This document shows positions 1 through 8,930 of a stretch of 64,000 nucleotides of DNA, piece after piece. This DNA comes from HK1 sp965202875 (GTDB lineage: Bacteria > Pseudomonadota > Gammaproteobacteria > HK1). Below the pieces are notes generated by a model. The model made no database searches. It saw only the letters and a list, made by a program, of their open reading frames with translations, and was not told where the DNA came from. The position numbers and the translations under genes are program-made. The stretch is from NCBI GenBank assembly GCA_965202875.1, contig OZ241870.1, forward strand, positions 4,340,001 through 4,404,000, written 5' to 3'. The stretch's first letter is position 1, and each line of letters opens with the position of its first letter.

Positions 1-325
1 CGTACTCGTGCATCCGGAACGCCATGTCGGGGTCCACGGTGGACTGGCACTCGAACAGGAGGAGCAGGTAGGGGCGTTCGCCGTTGGCGAGCGGCGGGCC
101 GCCGGAGGGGCTGGCGGGCTCGAACGCGACGCGCCAGACCATGTCGCCGATGCGGTTGTGCAAGTCGGCCCCGATGTACTCGGCATTCCCTTGGGTGAGG
201 GTGGAGAAGTCGAGCTGGCCGCACCACTCGGGGGCGAGGAAGCCGCACACGATGTCTTCGACCATGCGGGGTTGGGCGAGGAGGAGCTTGTAGGCGGGGT
301 CGGAGGAGGAGGCCATGCGGGACAT
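1..325 (-). CDS. Rpn-family recombination-promoting nuclease / YhgA-like protein, partial
   Basis: An open minus-strand frame starts at ATG 325 and runs off the left edge of the window. The protein opens MSRMASSSDPAYKLLLAQPR and shows the family's hallmark LLLLFECQSTVDPDMAFRMH, matching the 'lllEhQstvd..M..Rll.Y' core of the PD-(D/E)XK Rpn/YhgA family. Such proteins are DNA endonucleases that promote RecA-independent recombination and are often called 'putative transposase'. About 108 N-terminal residues are visible. The catalytic Glu/Gln pair (ECQ) is present. No strong ribosome site precedes the ATG, and a second Met lies three codons in, so the exact start is uncertain. Confidence 0.75.
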   Translation of the reverse strand, partial: MSRMASSSDPAYKLLLAQPRMVEDIVCGFLAPEWCGQLDFSTLTQGNAEYIGADLHNRIGDMVWRVAFEPASPSGGPPLANGERPYLLLLFECQSTVDPDMAFRMHEY

Positions 326-671
326 GGTGGGGGGAGCCACGTTCCCGCGAAAGCGGCGCGCGTCCCGCCGTTTGTACGCCCGGAGCCCGATGTCGCGCGG
401 TATCGGCCCGGGGCCGTGCAGGAGGTCGATCGGGTCGCCGGGCGGGCAAGAGCTTGGCGGGAAGGCTGGGTGTCGCGTCACCTCTGTTAGCGTAATATGT
501 TGATTATTCTATGGATTTTGATGAGATCTTTCCCGTTGAAAGAAGCGGAAGTGCGGGAAGATTACGCGGGTGATGCAGATCTGCTTTCCGGGTTTTCCCG
601 CAAGAGCCGATTAAGCTGAGAACCTGTGGGTGCCAGGACGCCCGACGAGTGCCTTGTTTCGAGGAGGCAAG
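326..671. other. Gene-less stretch with REP-like remnant and upstream region of the sigma-like gene
   Basis: Nothing here looks like a convincing gene. Around 340-372 there is a degenerate REP-like motif (acgttcccgcgaaagcgg followed by gcgtcccgccg), resembling the repeats elsewhere in the window. From about 495 the base composition becomes more AT-rich, which suits a promoter for the plus-strand gene at 672. Confidence 0.4.
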
Positions 672-1451
672 ATGATTCGGCCATTGACCAAATGCAGCAA
701 GGACGGGATGCGCTATACCCGACCGCAGGCCGTCGAGTCTGTGATCGAAGGCGCATTACGAGATGATCTGCCTACGCTGAAGCGACGACTCTCAATCACG
801 GACAAAGGATCGCCCGACTACCTGCCGTCCGAGTGCTTGGTTCATCTCATTCGAGACGCGCGGTGCAGAAATGACGATCAGAGCCTGAATGCGGTGTTGC
901 CGATACTGTTCGGTCGCTGCGAGGCGATTCTTAGGGCCAAAGTCTCGGACCAGCTACCGAACGCCGACCTCCTGCGAGATGATGTGTTGTCCGAGTTCAG
1001 CGAATTGCTTGCCAGCGATCGAACAGGAAAACATCCCGATGAACTTGACTTCTATGAGTGCAAATTCAATTCAGCATTTCGCACACTTCGGATTAATGTG
1101 GTGCGTCGAGAGATGGATCAGATAAAACAGGCAACCCAACTCCCCGACCATGAAGACAAGAGAGATCCCGACGCTTACGAAGACGTATTCGCGCGAGTGT
1201 CCGAAGCGGTCAAAGTATCTGCGGATCAACAAGATCAGGTTTTCCGGGAAGAGCTCTGGAAAGCGATTAAAGAATTACCACCAGATCAGCGTGATGCCGT
1301 TGTCCTGTGTCATGTGCTCGGATACAAAATGGAGTCAGATGACCCGAGCGAGGTGACTGCCGCGACGCGCTGTCAATGCACAGGGCGGACGATTCGCAAC
1401 CGCTTGAAGCGGGCAGCAAAGAAACTAGCCAAACTCAAGGAGATTCCATGA
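672..1451 (+). CDS. Sigma-70-like (ECF-type) RNA polymerase sigma factor
   Basis: A 259-residue protein. The ATG at 672 is preceded by gaggaggcaag, a strong ribosome site, and is preferred over the upstream GTG at 630. The C-terminal part (about residues 205-255) reads LPPDQRDAVVLCHVLGY, a spacer, then CTGRTIRNRLKRAAKKL, the layout of sigma region 4 with its helix-turn-helix. The middle (about residues 85-165) has an acidic/helical region 2-like stretch with ECKFNSAFRTLRINVVRRE. It is likely an alternative sigma factor or sigma-like regulator. An unknown protein and an ImmA/IrrE peptidase follow on the same strand, suggesting one operon. Composition is less GC-rich than the window average, consistent with transfer. 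Confidence 0.65.
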   Translation: MIRPLTKCSKDGMRYTRPQAVESVIEGALRDDLPTLKRRLSITDKGSPDYLPSECLVHLIRDARCRNDDQSLNAVLPILFGRCEAILRAKVSDQLPNADLLRDDVLSEFSELLASDRTGKHPDELDFYECKFNSAFRTLRINVVRREMDQIKQATQLPDHEDKRDPDAYEDVFARVSEAVKVSADQQDQVFREELWKAIKELPPDQRDAVVLCHVLGYKMESDDPSEVTAATRCQCTGRTIRNRLKRAAKKLAKLKEIP

Positions 1452-1563
1452 GCACACCGTAAAGTAACTGATGTCAAGCTCTGTGTCTGTAGAGAGCTGG
1501 CGATTCGCAGTCGCTCGCCACGGACAACAGCGAAACTATACCATCGTAATTGAAGGTGAAATT

Positions 1564-2229
1564 ATGAACACGACTCCAATGGCAGGCGAATTGTCACCTC
1601 GCGAGGCGTTCTATGAGCTTTCGATGGCAAAGCACATCCCTGATGCCGCATTACTGGACGATGTCGTGCACCGATATCCGCAGTTCGCCGAAGAGCTCAC
1701 CGATTTCGCCATAAAACTCGCGCTGGATGCGCTTCAAGGTGAGGCAACCGCTGACGCTGCGGAGGCTGCCGTTGATCCAGGCAACGTCAGTCCTGCGGTG
1801 TCCCGCGCTATGAGCCGGTTCCATAACCGTCTTCATGCTTCGCGCCAAGAAACCGGGAAGGTATCCGTCGAGCGTGCGCTTCCCTCGGAACCTGTGATCA
1901 ATCCGTTTGAAGGGATCGGCCGTCAGGAATACCGAGATTTCGTCAAACGGATCGGAGTGAATTCTGTGTTGGTCAACAAGTTGCGGGACCGACAGATCCA
2001 GACGGAGACAATACCTGAAGGCTTCAAGCGCCGAGTCGCCGAGGAATTGGATGTTCCATTCACCGCGATCGATGCCCATTTTGCGGCATCAGGTGGCCCG
2101 GCAAGTGCAAGTCCCCAGTTCTTCAAGGCAGACGACAAGCCGAGTCATGATCGGCGCCAGAGCTTCGAGGATGCAGTAAGAAACTCGGGGCTGACGGACG
2201 AACAGCAACAATACCTCCTGAGCCTTTGA
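1564..2229 (+). CDS. Conserved-looking protein of unknown function, between sigma factor and ImmA/IrrE
   Basis: A 221-residue protein starting at ATG 1564, preceded by gaaggtgaaatt (aggtga ribosome site); the frame opens earlier at 1471 without a comparable site. No family recognised. It begins MNTTPMAGELSPREAFYELS and has an alpha-helical, acidic N-terminal half and a C-terminal segment (KRIGVNSVLVNKLRDRQI, then IPEGFKRRVAEELDVPF) that could be a small helical DNA- or protein-binding module. It ends 3 nt before the ImmA/IrrE gene, so the two are probably co-translated. By analogy with peptidase/antirepressor pairs it may be the peptidase's substrate or an anti-sigma-like partner; this is inference from position only. 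Confidence 0.55.
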   Translation: MNTTPMAGELSPREAFYELSMAKHIPDAALLDDVVHRYPQFAEELTDFAIKLALDALQGEATADAAEAAVDPGNVSPAVSRAMSRFHNRLHASRQETGKVSVERALPSEPVINPFEGIGRQEYRDFVKRIGVNSVLVNKLRDRQIQTETIPEGFKRRVAEELDVPFTAIDAHFAASGGPASASPQFFKADDKPSHDRRQSFEDAVRNSGLTDEQQQYLLSL

Positions 2230-2232
2230 ATC

Positions 2233-2763
2233 ATGGACGGTTTCGAGCCGATCCGTTCAGTTGCAAGCCGCTTTCATGAGGCGGTAGTCGCTACGGGCGC
2301 CGATCCGTTGGAGCCTTTGGCGTTCGTCACGGCTGCGGCTGAGCATCTAGAGCTTGAGATCGCCTTTCTGCCCACTACGGACCCCGCGTTGAAAGGCGCA
2401 CGAGCGCTCTTTGATGAGCAGAGCGGAACGATCTGCTGCGAAGATGCAGGGAGCCCGGGTGACCGTGCGCTTCTGATCGCCCACGAGATAGGCCACGTGA
2501 AGGTTCACGCGGGTTCCACGATCTGCAAGGCGAACGACATCGATCCGTCTCGATCGACCGAGGTGGTGCCGGTTGGGCTGCAACGCGTGGAGGACTACGG
2601 CGCCCGGGAGCGGAGAGAGTTACAGGCCAATGTCTTTGCCCGCGAACTCCTGCTCCCGCGAGCGCTGGCCGCGCGGCTTCATGTGGACGATGGCCTTGGT
2701 GCGATTGCGATCGCCGGACGTACCGGGCTGCCGCCATCGCTTGTACGCCAGCAGCGGGCGTAG
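2233..2763 (+). CDS. ImmA/IrrE-family metallopeptidase, probably 3'-truncated
   Basis: A 176-residue protein with the zinc peptidase motif HEIGH at residues 84-88 and the downstream helix RRELQANVFARELLLPR, which supplies the third ligand and is diagnostic of ImmA/IrrE (DUF955). Relatives cleave repressors or antitoxins and so switch on mobile or defence genes. The frame ends abruptly with RTGLPPSLVRQQRA at 2763, in AT-rich junction sequence about 80 nt before the apparent left end of an ISKra4 remnant. From memory of the family, larger relatives continue from this position into a UvrD-type helicase, so a 3' part may have been lost. Only 3 nt separate it from the upstream gene. Confidence 0.8.
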   Translation: MDGFEPIRSVASRFHEAVVATGADPLEPLAFVTAAAEHLELEIAFLPTTDPALKGARALFDEQSGTICCEDAGSPGDRALLIAHEIGHVKVHAGSTICKANDIDPSRSTEVVPVGLQRVEDYGARERRELQANVFARELLLPRALAARLHVDDGLGAIAIAGRTGLPPSLVRQQRA

Positions 2764-2957
2764 ATCTCAAATTGACATTAAGAAGTCTTCGTAACTGACC
2801 GAAATCATTGAAGTTGTATATTTTGAAGGGAGAGGAGCTAAAGGGCTCTGGTGACAATTTGTCAGGAGCGGGCTCGACGGGGAGGGAAGACGGGGCAGTG
2901 AACCTCTGGAACAATGTTTGGTGCGAACCCAAACCATCGCCCCGGAGGGCTGCCCCA

Positions 2958-4164
2958 ATGTCAGTATTTCACGCACCCGCCCATTGCGCCAGCCACAGCG
3001 AGCGAGGAGAGCAAGCCCTCGCGCGATTGGTCGAGCAGGTCAACGCCTTGCGAGCGCGCCCGGTGACGGGGGAGGACTTCGAGGCAGTGGAGCGGGAGCT
3101 CCGTGGGCTGTTTGCCGAAGCCGAGCGCGAGGTGGTGGGGGAGACGCTGGAGCGTCTGGACGTGGACCTGCCATTCGTCGAGATGGAGGGGCGGCGGTAC
3201 CACCGGGTGCTGCGCAGTCACGCGACGTACACGAGTGCGGGGGGAGCGGTGGGGGTGCATCGCACGCTGTACCGATGTGGCGGTGAGCGCGCGGTGGCGC
3301 CGATGGAGTGGCGTGCGGGGATAGTGGCGGGGCACTGGACGGGGCTGGCGGCGCGACAGGCGAGCGTGGTGGTGGCGCACGTGACGCCGCAGGAAGGGGA
3401 GGCGGTGTTTCGGGAGTGGGGGCGGATGAGGCCTTCGAAGAGCTCGCTGGACCGGTTGGCGAAGGAGTTGGGCGCGCGGTGGGAGGGGCAGCGTGAGGCG
3501 TTCGAGGTGGCGTTACGCAAGGGGTGCGCGGTGGCGGAGGAGGCGGTGACGGTGGCGGTGTCGCTCGATGGGGTGATGGTGGCGATGAAGGATGCGAAGC
3601 GGGTGGATGGGAGCTCAGGCTATCAGGAGGCGGGGTGTGGGACGCTCACGACCTGTGATGCCGAGGGGGAGCGGCTGGAGACGGTGTATGTGGGTCGGAT
3701 GCCGCAGCCGTGCAAGGAGGCGTTGAAGAAGACGCTGTGCGCGGAGCTTGAGGCGGTGCTTGCAAAGCGTCCGGACCTGCAGGTGGTCAAGATAGCCGAC
3801 GGGGCGCACGACAACTGGCGCTATCTTGATACGTTGGCGCCGCAGGGCACGTCGGTGGTGGACTTCTACCATGCGGCCGAGCAACTGAAGTCGGGACTCG
3901 ATGCCTGCTATGGACAGGACGATGCGAAGGGGCGGGCGCACTACGAGAAGCTGCGCCATCTGTTGCGCCATGAGTGCGGCGGCGTGGAGAAGGTGATTCG
4001 TTCGCTGAACCATCAACGCAGGAAGCAGCCGGAGAACAAGCGTATCGCCGAGGTGTTGGGATACTTCCGCAACCACCGTCACCGCATGGGCTATGCCGAG
4101 GCGAAGGCACGGCATCTGCCCATTGGCTCGGGGGTGGTGGAGGCGGCGTGCAAGACGTTGGTCA
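2958..4164 (+). pseudogene. ISKra4-family transposase, 3'-truncated; remnant of an ISKra4 element starting near 2843
   Basis: ATG 2958 follows ccccggagggctgcccca. About 402 residues resemble ISKra4 transposases: the central DDE-like region contains VTVAVSLDGVMVAMKD, VVKIADGAHDNWRYLDTL and VVDFYHAAEQLKSGLDACYG, and the end has the conserved LPIGSGVVEAACKTLVT. The family continues past this last motif, but here the sequence switches at about 4160 to an unrelated membrane protein in the same frame without a stop. The element's likely left end is gggctctggtgac near 2843; no right end remains. It is non-functional as a transposon, but its 5' region may supply transcription and translation to the downstream fusion. 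Confidence 0.85.
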
Positions 4165-4199
4165 CTCCGAAAATCACTTTGGGAAGACAGGTGGAGCAG

Positions 4200-5984
4200 A
4201 TGTACCTGGTCTATGTTGCAGGTTTGATCCTTGGGGTCTATCTCGCGCCCGGCTTGGCCCTGGCGCCCCGCGCCGCATTCGATTCTCGCCTCGCCTACGC
4301 GGTGCCCATCCTCAGTGTGCTGATCGTCACTACCCTCGCCCGGATACTCAAACCCTTGGGCCTGTTCACCGAAACGACCGTTTTCTCGGCAACTCTCGCG
4401 TTCGCAGTGATCGCCGCTTGGCGTCTCTACAGACTTCGCTCAACGGAGTCCGTCCATTGGCCGGCGGTTCATCGCCTAGTGTATCTGTTCAGCGTTTGCG
4501 TGGTGTTACCCGCCGCAGTCAGGCTCGGAACCTCCAGCTTTGAAGATGACGATGAGATCTATAGCTGGAACATGTGGGGCGTTCAGCATGCACTAGGGGA
4601 ATCACATGATCTCTACTACACCGTTGCTCCCTATCCACAAGTCTTTTCGTATCTGATCGCATGGAGCTACCAGCTACTGGGATCCATTGATTTGCAGCTC
4701 CCGGTCAGATTCGCATTTGCCATACTCGGCGCTTCTCTCGTGGCGGCCATCGGAACGGCAAGCGTGAACATGAAATCAAGATCACTGCTGTGGTTCATGG
4801 GTCTGGTGATCTTTGCGTTGTTCCCGGCACATCTCCATCATCAAGGCTTGTCCAAGGGACTGGCTGAGCTTGTCATGATTCCCGCATTGGTCGTTTCGGT
4901 TGCTCTCTACCTTCAGCACGAGCGCGTCCTGGATTCGGGATCCTCCGTACATCTCTGGCTGGCAAGCGCCGCCGCCGTCGTCGCCGGACTCTCCAAACAA
5001 CCGGCGTTGATCTGGCTGATGCTCACGTTTCCGATCCTGGCCGCCGCCGACACTGTTCAGCGGCGAAGGCCACTCACGACGTTGGCGCCAGTCGCCATCG
5101 CATGGGGCTGCGGCCTGCTCTGGCTCATGACGGAAGGGAATGGATTCTGGGCGAACGAATCTGTGGTCACACGTTCCCTCCAGGAACGAAACCTGTTCCA
5201 GCAGATGATCTACGCCTCGGAGAAATGGCTGCTCGACAGGCCGGTCGTGGTCGCCTTGCTGTTGATGTGCACGTACGTCGTCTTCCGGGGGCATAGGGGA
5301 CGCGGTATCTTCATTGGATTGATGATTCCTTCGCTCCTGGCCTGGTTCTTCCTCGGTGCCTACAATTTGCGTCTCGGCATGCACGTCGTGGCCATTGCAG
5401 CGCTCTTGATCGCCGCAAACGAGTACTGGCCAAAAACATCCGGTGTGTCGGCGGCGACGACGAACGGCACGCGCGTCCCATCTTGGATTCGGCATCTCGT
5501 CTATGGCCTTGCGGCCGTGGTGGTAATCGTTTCGGGTGTCGGCGCATGGAAACGCATCGAGGACAGGGGCCCGGCATTCTCACTCTACGACGGCGGCAAG
5601 AATACGATCCAAACGTATTTCGGCGACGATGCAGAATTCGTTTACCGCGAGATCTACCGCAGCAATCATAAACTCTGGATCCCCTCCAATTACATATACG
5701 GCATTTTCTACGCCCACAACCCGATCATCCGGCCGGATCACCGAGTGGGCACATTCGATCTCGATCGGCTCAGAGCTGAAATCGTACGTGATCGGCCGGA
5801 TTACCTCTTCGAGTCCGGCGATGTCGTTTCGTACGGGCCAGCCTCGGCGCTGCTCCGTCAGCTCGTGGCGGAGTGCGGAGACTGGTTCGAGACCGTCGTC
5901 GACCCGCTCAACAACTGGTTCGGCTATGCCGTATATCGCCTGAATCACGAAGCAGTTGAGCAAAATCGGGAATGCGACCCGTGA
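4200..5984 (+). CDS. Polytopic membrane protein, GT-C-like glycosyltransferase (in-frame with upstream transposase remnant)
   Basis: A 594-residue protein if started at ATG 4200, with ggtggag just upstream; the frame is also open through the upstream ISKra4 fragment, giving a 1008-residue chimera from 2958. The start at 4200 is chosen because MYLVYVAGLILGVYLAPG forms a first membrane helix. About 10-12 hydrophobic segments follow. The first large loop carries FEDDDEIYSWNMWGVQHAL, acidic residues placed as in GT-C enzymes that use polyprenyl-phosphate sugars. The C-terminal soluble tail (from about 5590) ends AEQNRECDP-like residues. Overlap with the downstream GT2-GtrA gene (13 nt) supports a shared role in cell-surface glycan or lipid glycosylation. 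The exact family is not recognised. Confidence 0.65.
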   Translation: MYLVYVAGLILGVYLAPGLALAPRAAFDSRLAYAVPILSVLIVTTLARILKPLGLFTETTVFSATLAFAVIAAWRLYRLRSTESVHWPAVHRLVYLFSVCVVLPAAVRLGTSSFEDDDEIYSWNMWGVQHALGESHDLYYTVAPYPQVFSYLIAWSYQLLGSIDLQLPVRFAFAILGASLVAAIGTASVNMKSRSLLWFMGLVIFALFPAHLHHQGLSKGLAELVMIPALVVSVALYLQHERVLDSGSSVHLWLASAAAVVAGLSKQPALIWLMLTFPILAAADTVQRRRPLTTLAPVAIAWGCGLLWLMTEGNGFWANESVVTRSLQERNLFQQMIYASEKWLLDRPVVVALLLMCTYVVFRGHRGRGIFIGLMIPSLLAWFFLGAYNLRLGMHVVAIAALLIAANEYWPKTSGVSAATTNGTRVPSWIRHLVYGLAAVVVIVSGVGAWKRIEDRGPAFSLYDGGKNTIQTYFGDDAEFVYREIYRSNHKLWIPSNYIYGIFYAHNPIIRPDHRVGTFDLDRLRAEIVRDRPDYLFESGDVVSYGPASALLRQLVAECGDWFETVVDPLNNWFGYAVYRLNHEAVEQNRECDP

Positions 5985-7000
5985 TCGGAATCGTCATCCC
6001 TGCCCTTGACCCGCCCGAGACGCTGCTCGGCCTCGTCGACTCACTTCGCACCGGGGCGATGGGGCGGATCGTCGTCGTGAACGACGGTTCTGAGGAGCGT
6101 ACGATGTTCCGCGCGCTTGAAAACCTGGAGGACGTCACCGTACTCCACCACGAAGAGAACCGGGGGAAAGGGGAGGCACTGAAGACCGGGTTTCGTCATC
6201 TCCTTGCGTGCGAAGCGCTTACGGGCATCGTCACCGCGGACGCTGACGGACAGCACCTCCCGGAGGACGTCGCCCGCGTCCGACGCTTGGCCGGGACGGA
6301 GCCCGGCGCATTGATCCTCGGAGCGAGAGGCTTCGAAGGCGATGTCCCCGTCAAGAGCGCCGTGGGCAACAAGGCTACACGGACGGTGCTCAAGATGGCG
6401 GCGGGACTCGATCTCAGAGACACGCAGACCGGCTTGCGCGCGGTGCCGAGATCGCTCGCCGAACGGTGCCTGGCCGTCGAGTCGGCCCGCTACGAGTTCG
6501 AGCTCGAGATGCTGCTGCTGGCGAAACGGATGGACGTCCCGATCCGGGAGACGGGCATCGCCACCGTGTACGTGGACCGCAATCGCGCTACCCACTTCCG
6601 CCCTGTCCGGGACTCGATCGGCATCTACCTGGTGTTTCTGCGGTTCCTGTCGGTCTCCGTGGTGTCCTTCTGGCTCGACATTGTATTCTTCGCCTTGCTG
6701 CACCACTCCACCGACGCCATCCTCTTCAGTACCTATGCGGCCCGGATTTCTTCGGGCACCTTCAACTTCCTCGGCAACCGGAGCTTCGTGTTTCGGGACG
6801 GCGTCCGGCGGTCTCCGGTGCGCGACGCCGCCGCCTACACGGGCCTCGCCTTCCTGATCGCCACGGCATCGGGTTTCGCCGTTCGAACCCTGTCAGGATG
6901 GACCGGGTGGGCGCCTGCGATCGTCAAGATCGGAGTGGATCCGTGCCTCTTCATCGTGAGCTTCGCGGTGCAGCGCTACGTGATCTTCAGGCCGACATGA
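5972..7000 (+). CDS. Family 2 glycosyltransferase fused to GtrA-like membrane domain
   Basis: A 342-residue protein. Residues 1-215 are a GT2 domain of the polyprenyl-phosphate-sugar synthase type: IGIVIPALDPPETLLGLVDS, VVVNDGS, then TADADGQHLPEDV (the DxD region) and a later RDTQTGLRAVP segment typical of DPM1-like enzymes. Residues 220-342 are a GtrA domain with four hydrophobic helices, including FLRFLSVSVVSFWLDIVFF and a conserved NFLGNRSFVFRDG. It would make a lipid-linked sugar at the membrane and move or present it. The start overlaps the end of the upstream membrane protein by 13 nt, so the two are probably translationally coupled and form donor-synthesis and transfer partners. Confidence 0.85.
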   Translation: MRPVIGIVIPALDPPETLLGLVDSLRTGAMGRIVVVNDGSEERTMFRALENLEDVTVLHHEENRGKGEALKTGFRHLLACEALTGIVTADADGQHLPEDVARVRRLAGTEPGALILGARGFEGDVPVKSAVGNKATRTVLKMAAGLDLRDTQTGLRAVPRSLAERCLAVESARYEFELEMLLLAKRMDVPIRETGIATVYVDRNRATHFRPVRDSIGIYLVFLRFLSVSVVSFWLDIVFFALLHHSTDAILFSTYAARISSGTFNFLGNRSFVFRDGVRRSPVRDAAAYTGLAFLIATASGFAVRTLSGWTGWAPAIVKIGVDPCLFIVSFAVQRYVIFRPT

Positions 7001-7495
7001 AACGGCCGGATCCTGCCTTCTGCCACTGTCGGTGGAATCGCGTCCGCAGAGAGGTGTTACGCGGACACGTCGTCGTCAGACCCGCGTCTTCAGCCGGCTG
7101 TCTTGCTGCGTCTTCGCATCATCGTCAATTGCACGTTCCGCACTGGTTCAGGTCGAGCGTGCGTGCATCCGCTCGCCCGGAATCGACCTCGACCGCGAAT
7201 CGCTCGCCGGCGCGGACATGCCGCCGAAGGTGTCCGCGGCACTCTGGGCACGGGGACACCGGAGCCCGCCTTGCGCGCCGTCCCGGCCTTCGTGGTGCGG
7301 CGGGGACGGTCCAGCCGCCCTCCTCCGTCCGGTCGAGGGGAAGGTCTGCACAGAGCGCGCCTGGCGGTCGTGGGGGAGCACAAACGGGGAATGGGTCCGT
7401 GCGCGGGCCACGTGACCGCTGTACGCTCCCAGCGGGGTGCTCCGCCCCTGCCGGAGCGCGAGCGGTCGAAGGCGGGCCGGAAGGAGGAGGACGCC
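7001..7495. other. Gene-less high-GC stretch
   Basis: Open frames here lack recognisable motifs and look like GC-driven shadows. A strong ribosome-site-like aaggaggagg occurs at its right edge, just before the nuclease remnant. I see no repeat, RNA gene or terminator that I can support. Confidence 0.35.
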
Positions 7496-7978
7496 ATGCG
7501 GTACCGGGGAAGGGCCGCGGCGCTCTGCGCCGCGGACGCGCACACGAGGCGGCGGCTCGCCTCCGATCTGCCGAGCCTGACGTAGGCGGCGCCCGCGGTG
7601 AGCCGGCACCGGAAGAGCGGGAAGGACGCCTGGGAGTGGCTGCCGCGGGTAAGCCGGTGCTGGCTCGCGGCCCGGGTCGTGGCGGTCAAGCGCAAGCACC
7701 GGCTCACCGTGGACGCGCGCGAGGCGAGAGCCCTGGAGGGGGTCTTGTCGCGGTGCGCCTCGACCGCGATGATGGTGGACGGCGGGCGGGAGGCGGCGCC
7801 GTCGCCGGAGACGCCCGGCCCGGGCGAGGCCGACGCGCTACGGCGCTGGGACACGAACGGCAACGGGCGCATCACCTGCGGCGAGGCGCGCGCGCACGGC
7901 TTCGCCCCGGTGCGGCTCGGGGATCCGGCTTGGCGCTTCATGCGCGACGGCGATGGGGACGGCGTGGTGTGCGAGTGA
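7496..7978 (+). pseudogene. HNH-type nuclease C-terminal remnant with excalibur calcium-binding domain, interrupted by a stop codon
   Basis: Two same-frame segments are separated by a TAG at 7583. The first (ATG 7496, after aaggaggagg) has CAADAHTRRRLASDLPSLT; the second continues AAPAVSRHRKSGKDAWEWLP, then AARVVAVKRKHRLTVDAREA, and ends with an excalibur motif DTNGNGRITCGEARAHGF...DGDGDGVVCE. From memory of the family, these stretches are contiguous in secreted or phage-like HNH endonucleases with a C-terminal excalibur domain, so the TAG is probably a nonsense mutation. The HNH active site itself lies upstream in intact relatives and is absent here. A short protein starting at GTG 7598 could still be made. 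Confidence 0.55.
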
Positions 7979-8030
7979 AGGCGCGGACAGGCGCGCATGG
8001 CAGGCAAGCGGGGGACGGAGGCGGAGACTC

Positions 8031-8930
8031 ATGGCACTGAAGCTACAAGTACCTTGGAGAAGGGCACCTCTTTCAGTCCAATACACTGGGCTCGACAGAG
8101 TAATTGACGAGATAAGAGCGTCGAATAGCCCGAATGTTCGGATAGAAGGAGATGATTTAGAAGAAAATGACGTACTCATAGAGAATTTTTTCAGGATGAA
8201 CAATCGAGTTCCCGACGTCAGCAGATACCGTATCTGCAACGCTGGATGTTGTATACGCCATGACAACAGGTACCGTATCTGCAACGATAGATATATCAAC
8301 CCTCACTGCGACATATCCGGAAAAGATCTGAAACGACAACTACAACTACAACCAGAAATTCGCAATATTGTGTTGCTTCTGGAGTCTCCGCATAAGGACG
8401 AATACCAACCCGGGAACATCAATTGCCCTATAGCGCCAGCCAATGGAAATACAGGTGACAACATTGACCGATGGCTGGGTACAGTACTCTCGTGCATCGA
8501 AGAGCAGCAACTCATCGTTCCAGGCGGCCATGTCATCATCTCAAACCCGATTCAATTCCAAACGTCTCTGCATGCTATTCATGGGCAGCCACTTGAGGAT
8601 ACGTGGGAAAAGTTGAGAAACAACGTTTGGTGGACGCTGTGGGATAAAAGTGGGAGGCGTGTCAAGCAGCGCTTCCTAGCAAGACTAAATAGAAAATACA
8701 ACCCGAGTCTAATCATAAACGCCTGCACAGGCAAATTTACCCCTTGTAGGTACCTGACCTGCACACACCTCCAGTACCGCAGCCTAAAGGACCGGAAGCG
8801 TAATGTCACCAAATTTATTCGAGCGAAACTGCCGTTTGTGCCTCTCTACGAGGCTAAGCATCCTGGGCGTAACAACTGGACTGACTTCGATAATAATTGC
8901 CTACAGCGTATCCCGCTGCCCGACCCATAA
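8031..8930 (+). CDS. AT-rich orphan protein of unknown function
   Basis: A 299-residue protein starting at ATG 8031 with a ggaggcgg-type site upstream; the frame opens earlier at 7953 within the previous remnant. Base composition is clearly lower in GC than both neighbours, suggesting recent acquisition. Motifs include NIVLLLESPHKDEYQPG, then PIAPANGNTGDNIDRWLG, IISNPIQFQTSLHAI and IINACTGKFTPCRYLTC. The 'ESPH...APA.G.TG...NP.Q' pattern is suggestive of a uracil-DNA-glycosylase-like fold but is not decisive. Residues around 80-110 contain a duplicated RYRICN from a direct repeat (taccgtatctgcaacg at about 8227 and 8272). Cysteines in the C-terminal third could bind metal. No operon partner is apparent. 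Confidence 0.55.
   Translation: MALKLQVPWRRAPLSVQYTGLDRVIDEIRASNSPNVRIEGDDLEENDVLIENFFRMNNRVPDVSRYRICNAGCCIRHDNRYRICNDRYINPHCDISGKDLKRQLQLQPEIRNIVLLLESPHKDEYQPGNINCPIAPANGNTGDNIDRWLGTVLSCIEEQQLIVPGGHVIISNPIQFQTSLHAIHGQPLEDTWEKLRNNVWWTLWDKSGRRVKQRFLARLNRKYNPSLIINACTGKFTPCRYLTCTHLQYRSLKDRKRNVTKFIRAKLPFVPLYEAKHPGRNNWTDFDNNCLQRIPLPDP

Noticed and set aside
8..490. Long plus-strand frames at the left edge
   Set aside because: They are antisense shadows of the partial Rpn gene, with GC-driven composition and no motifs.
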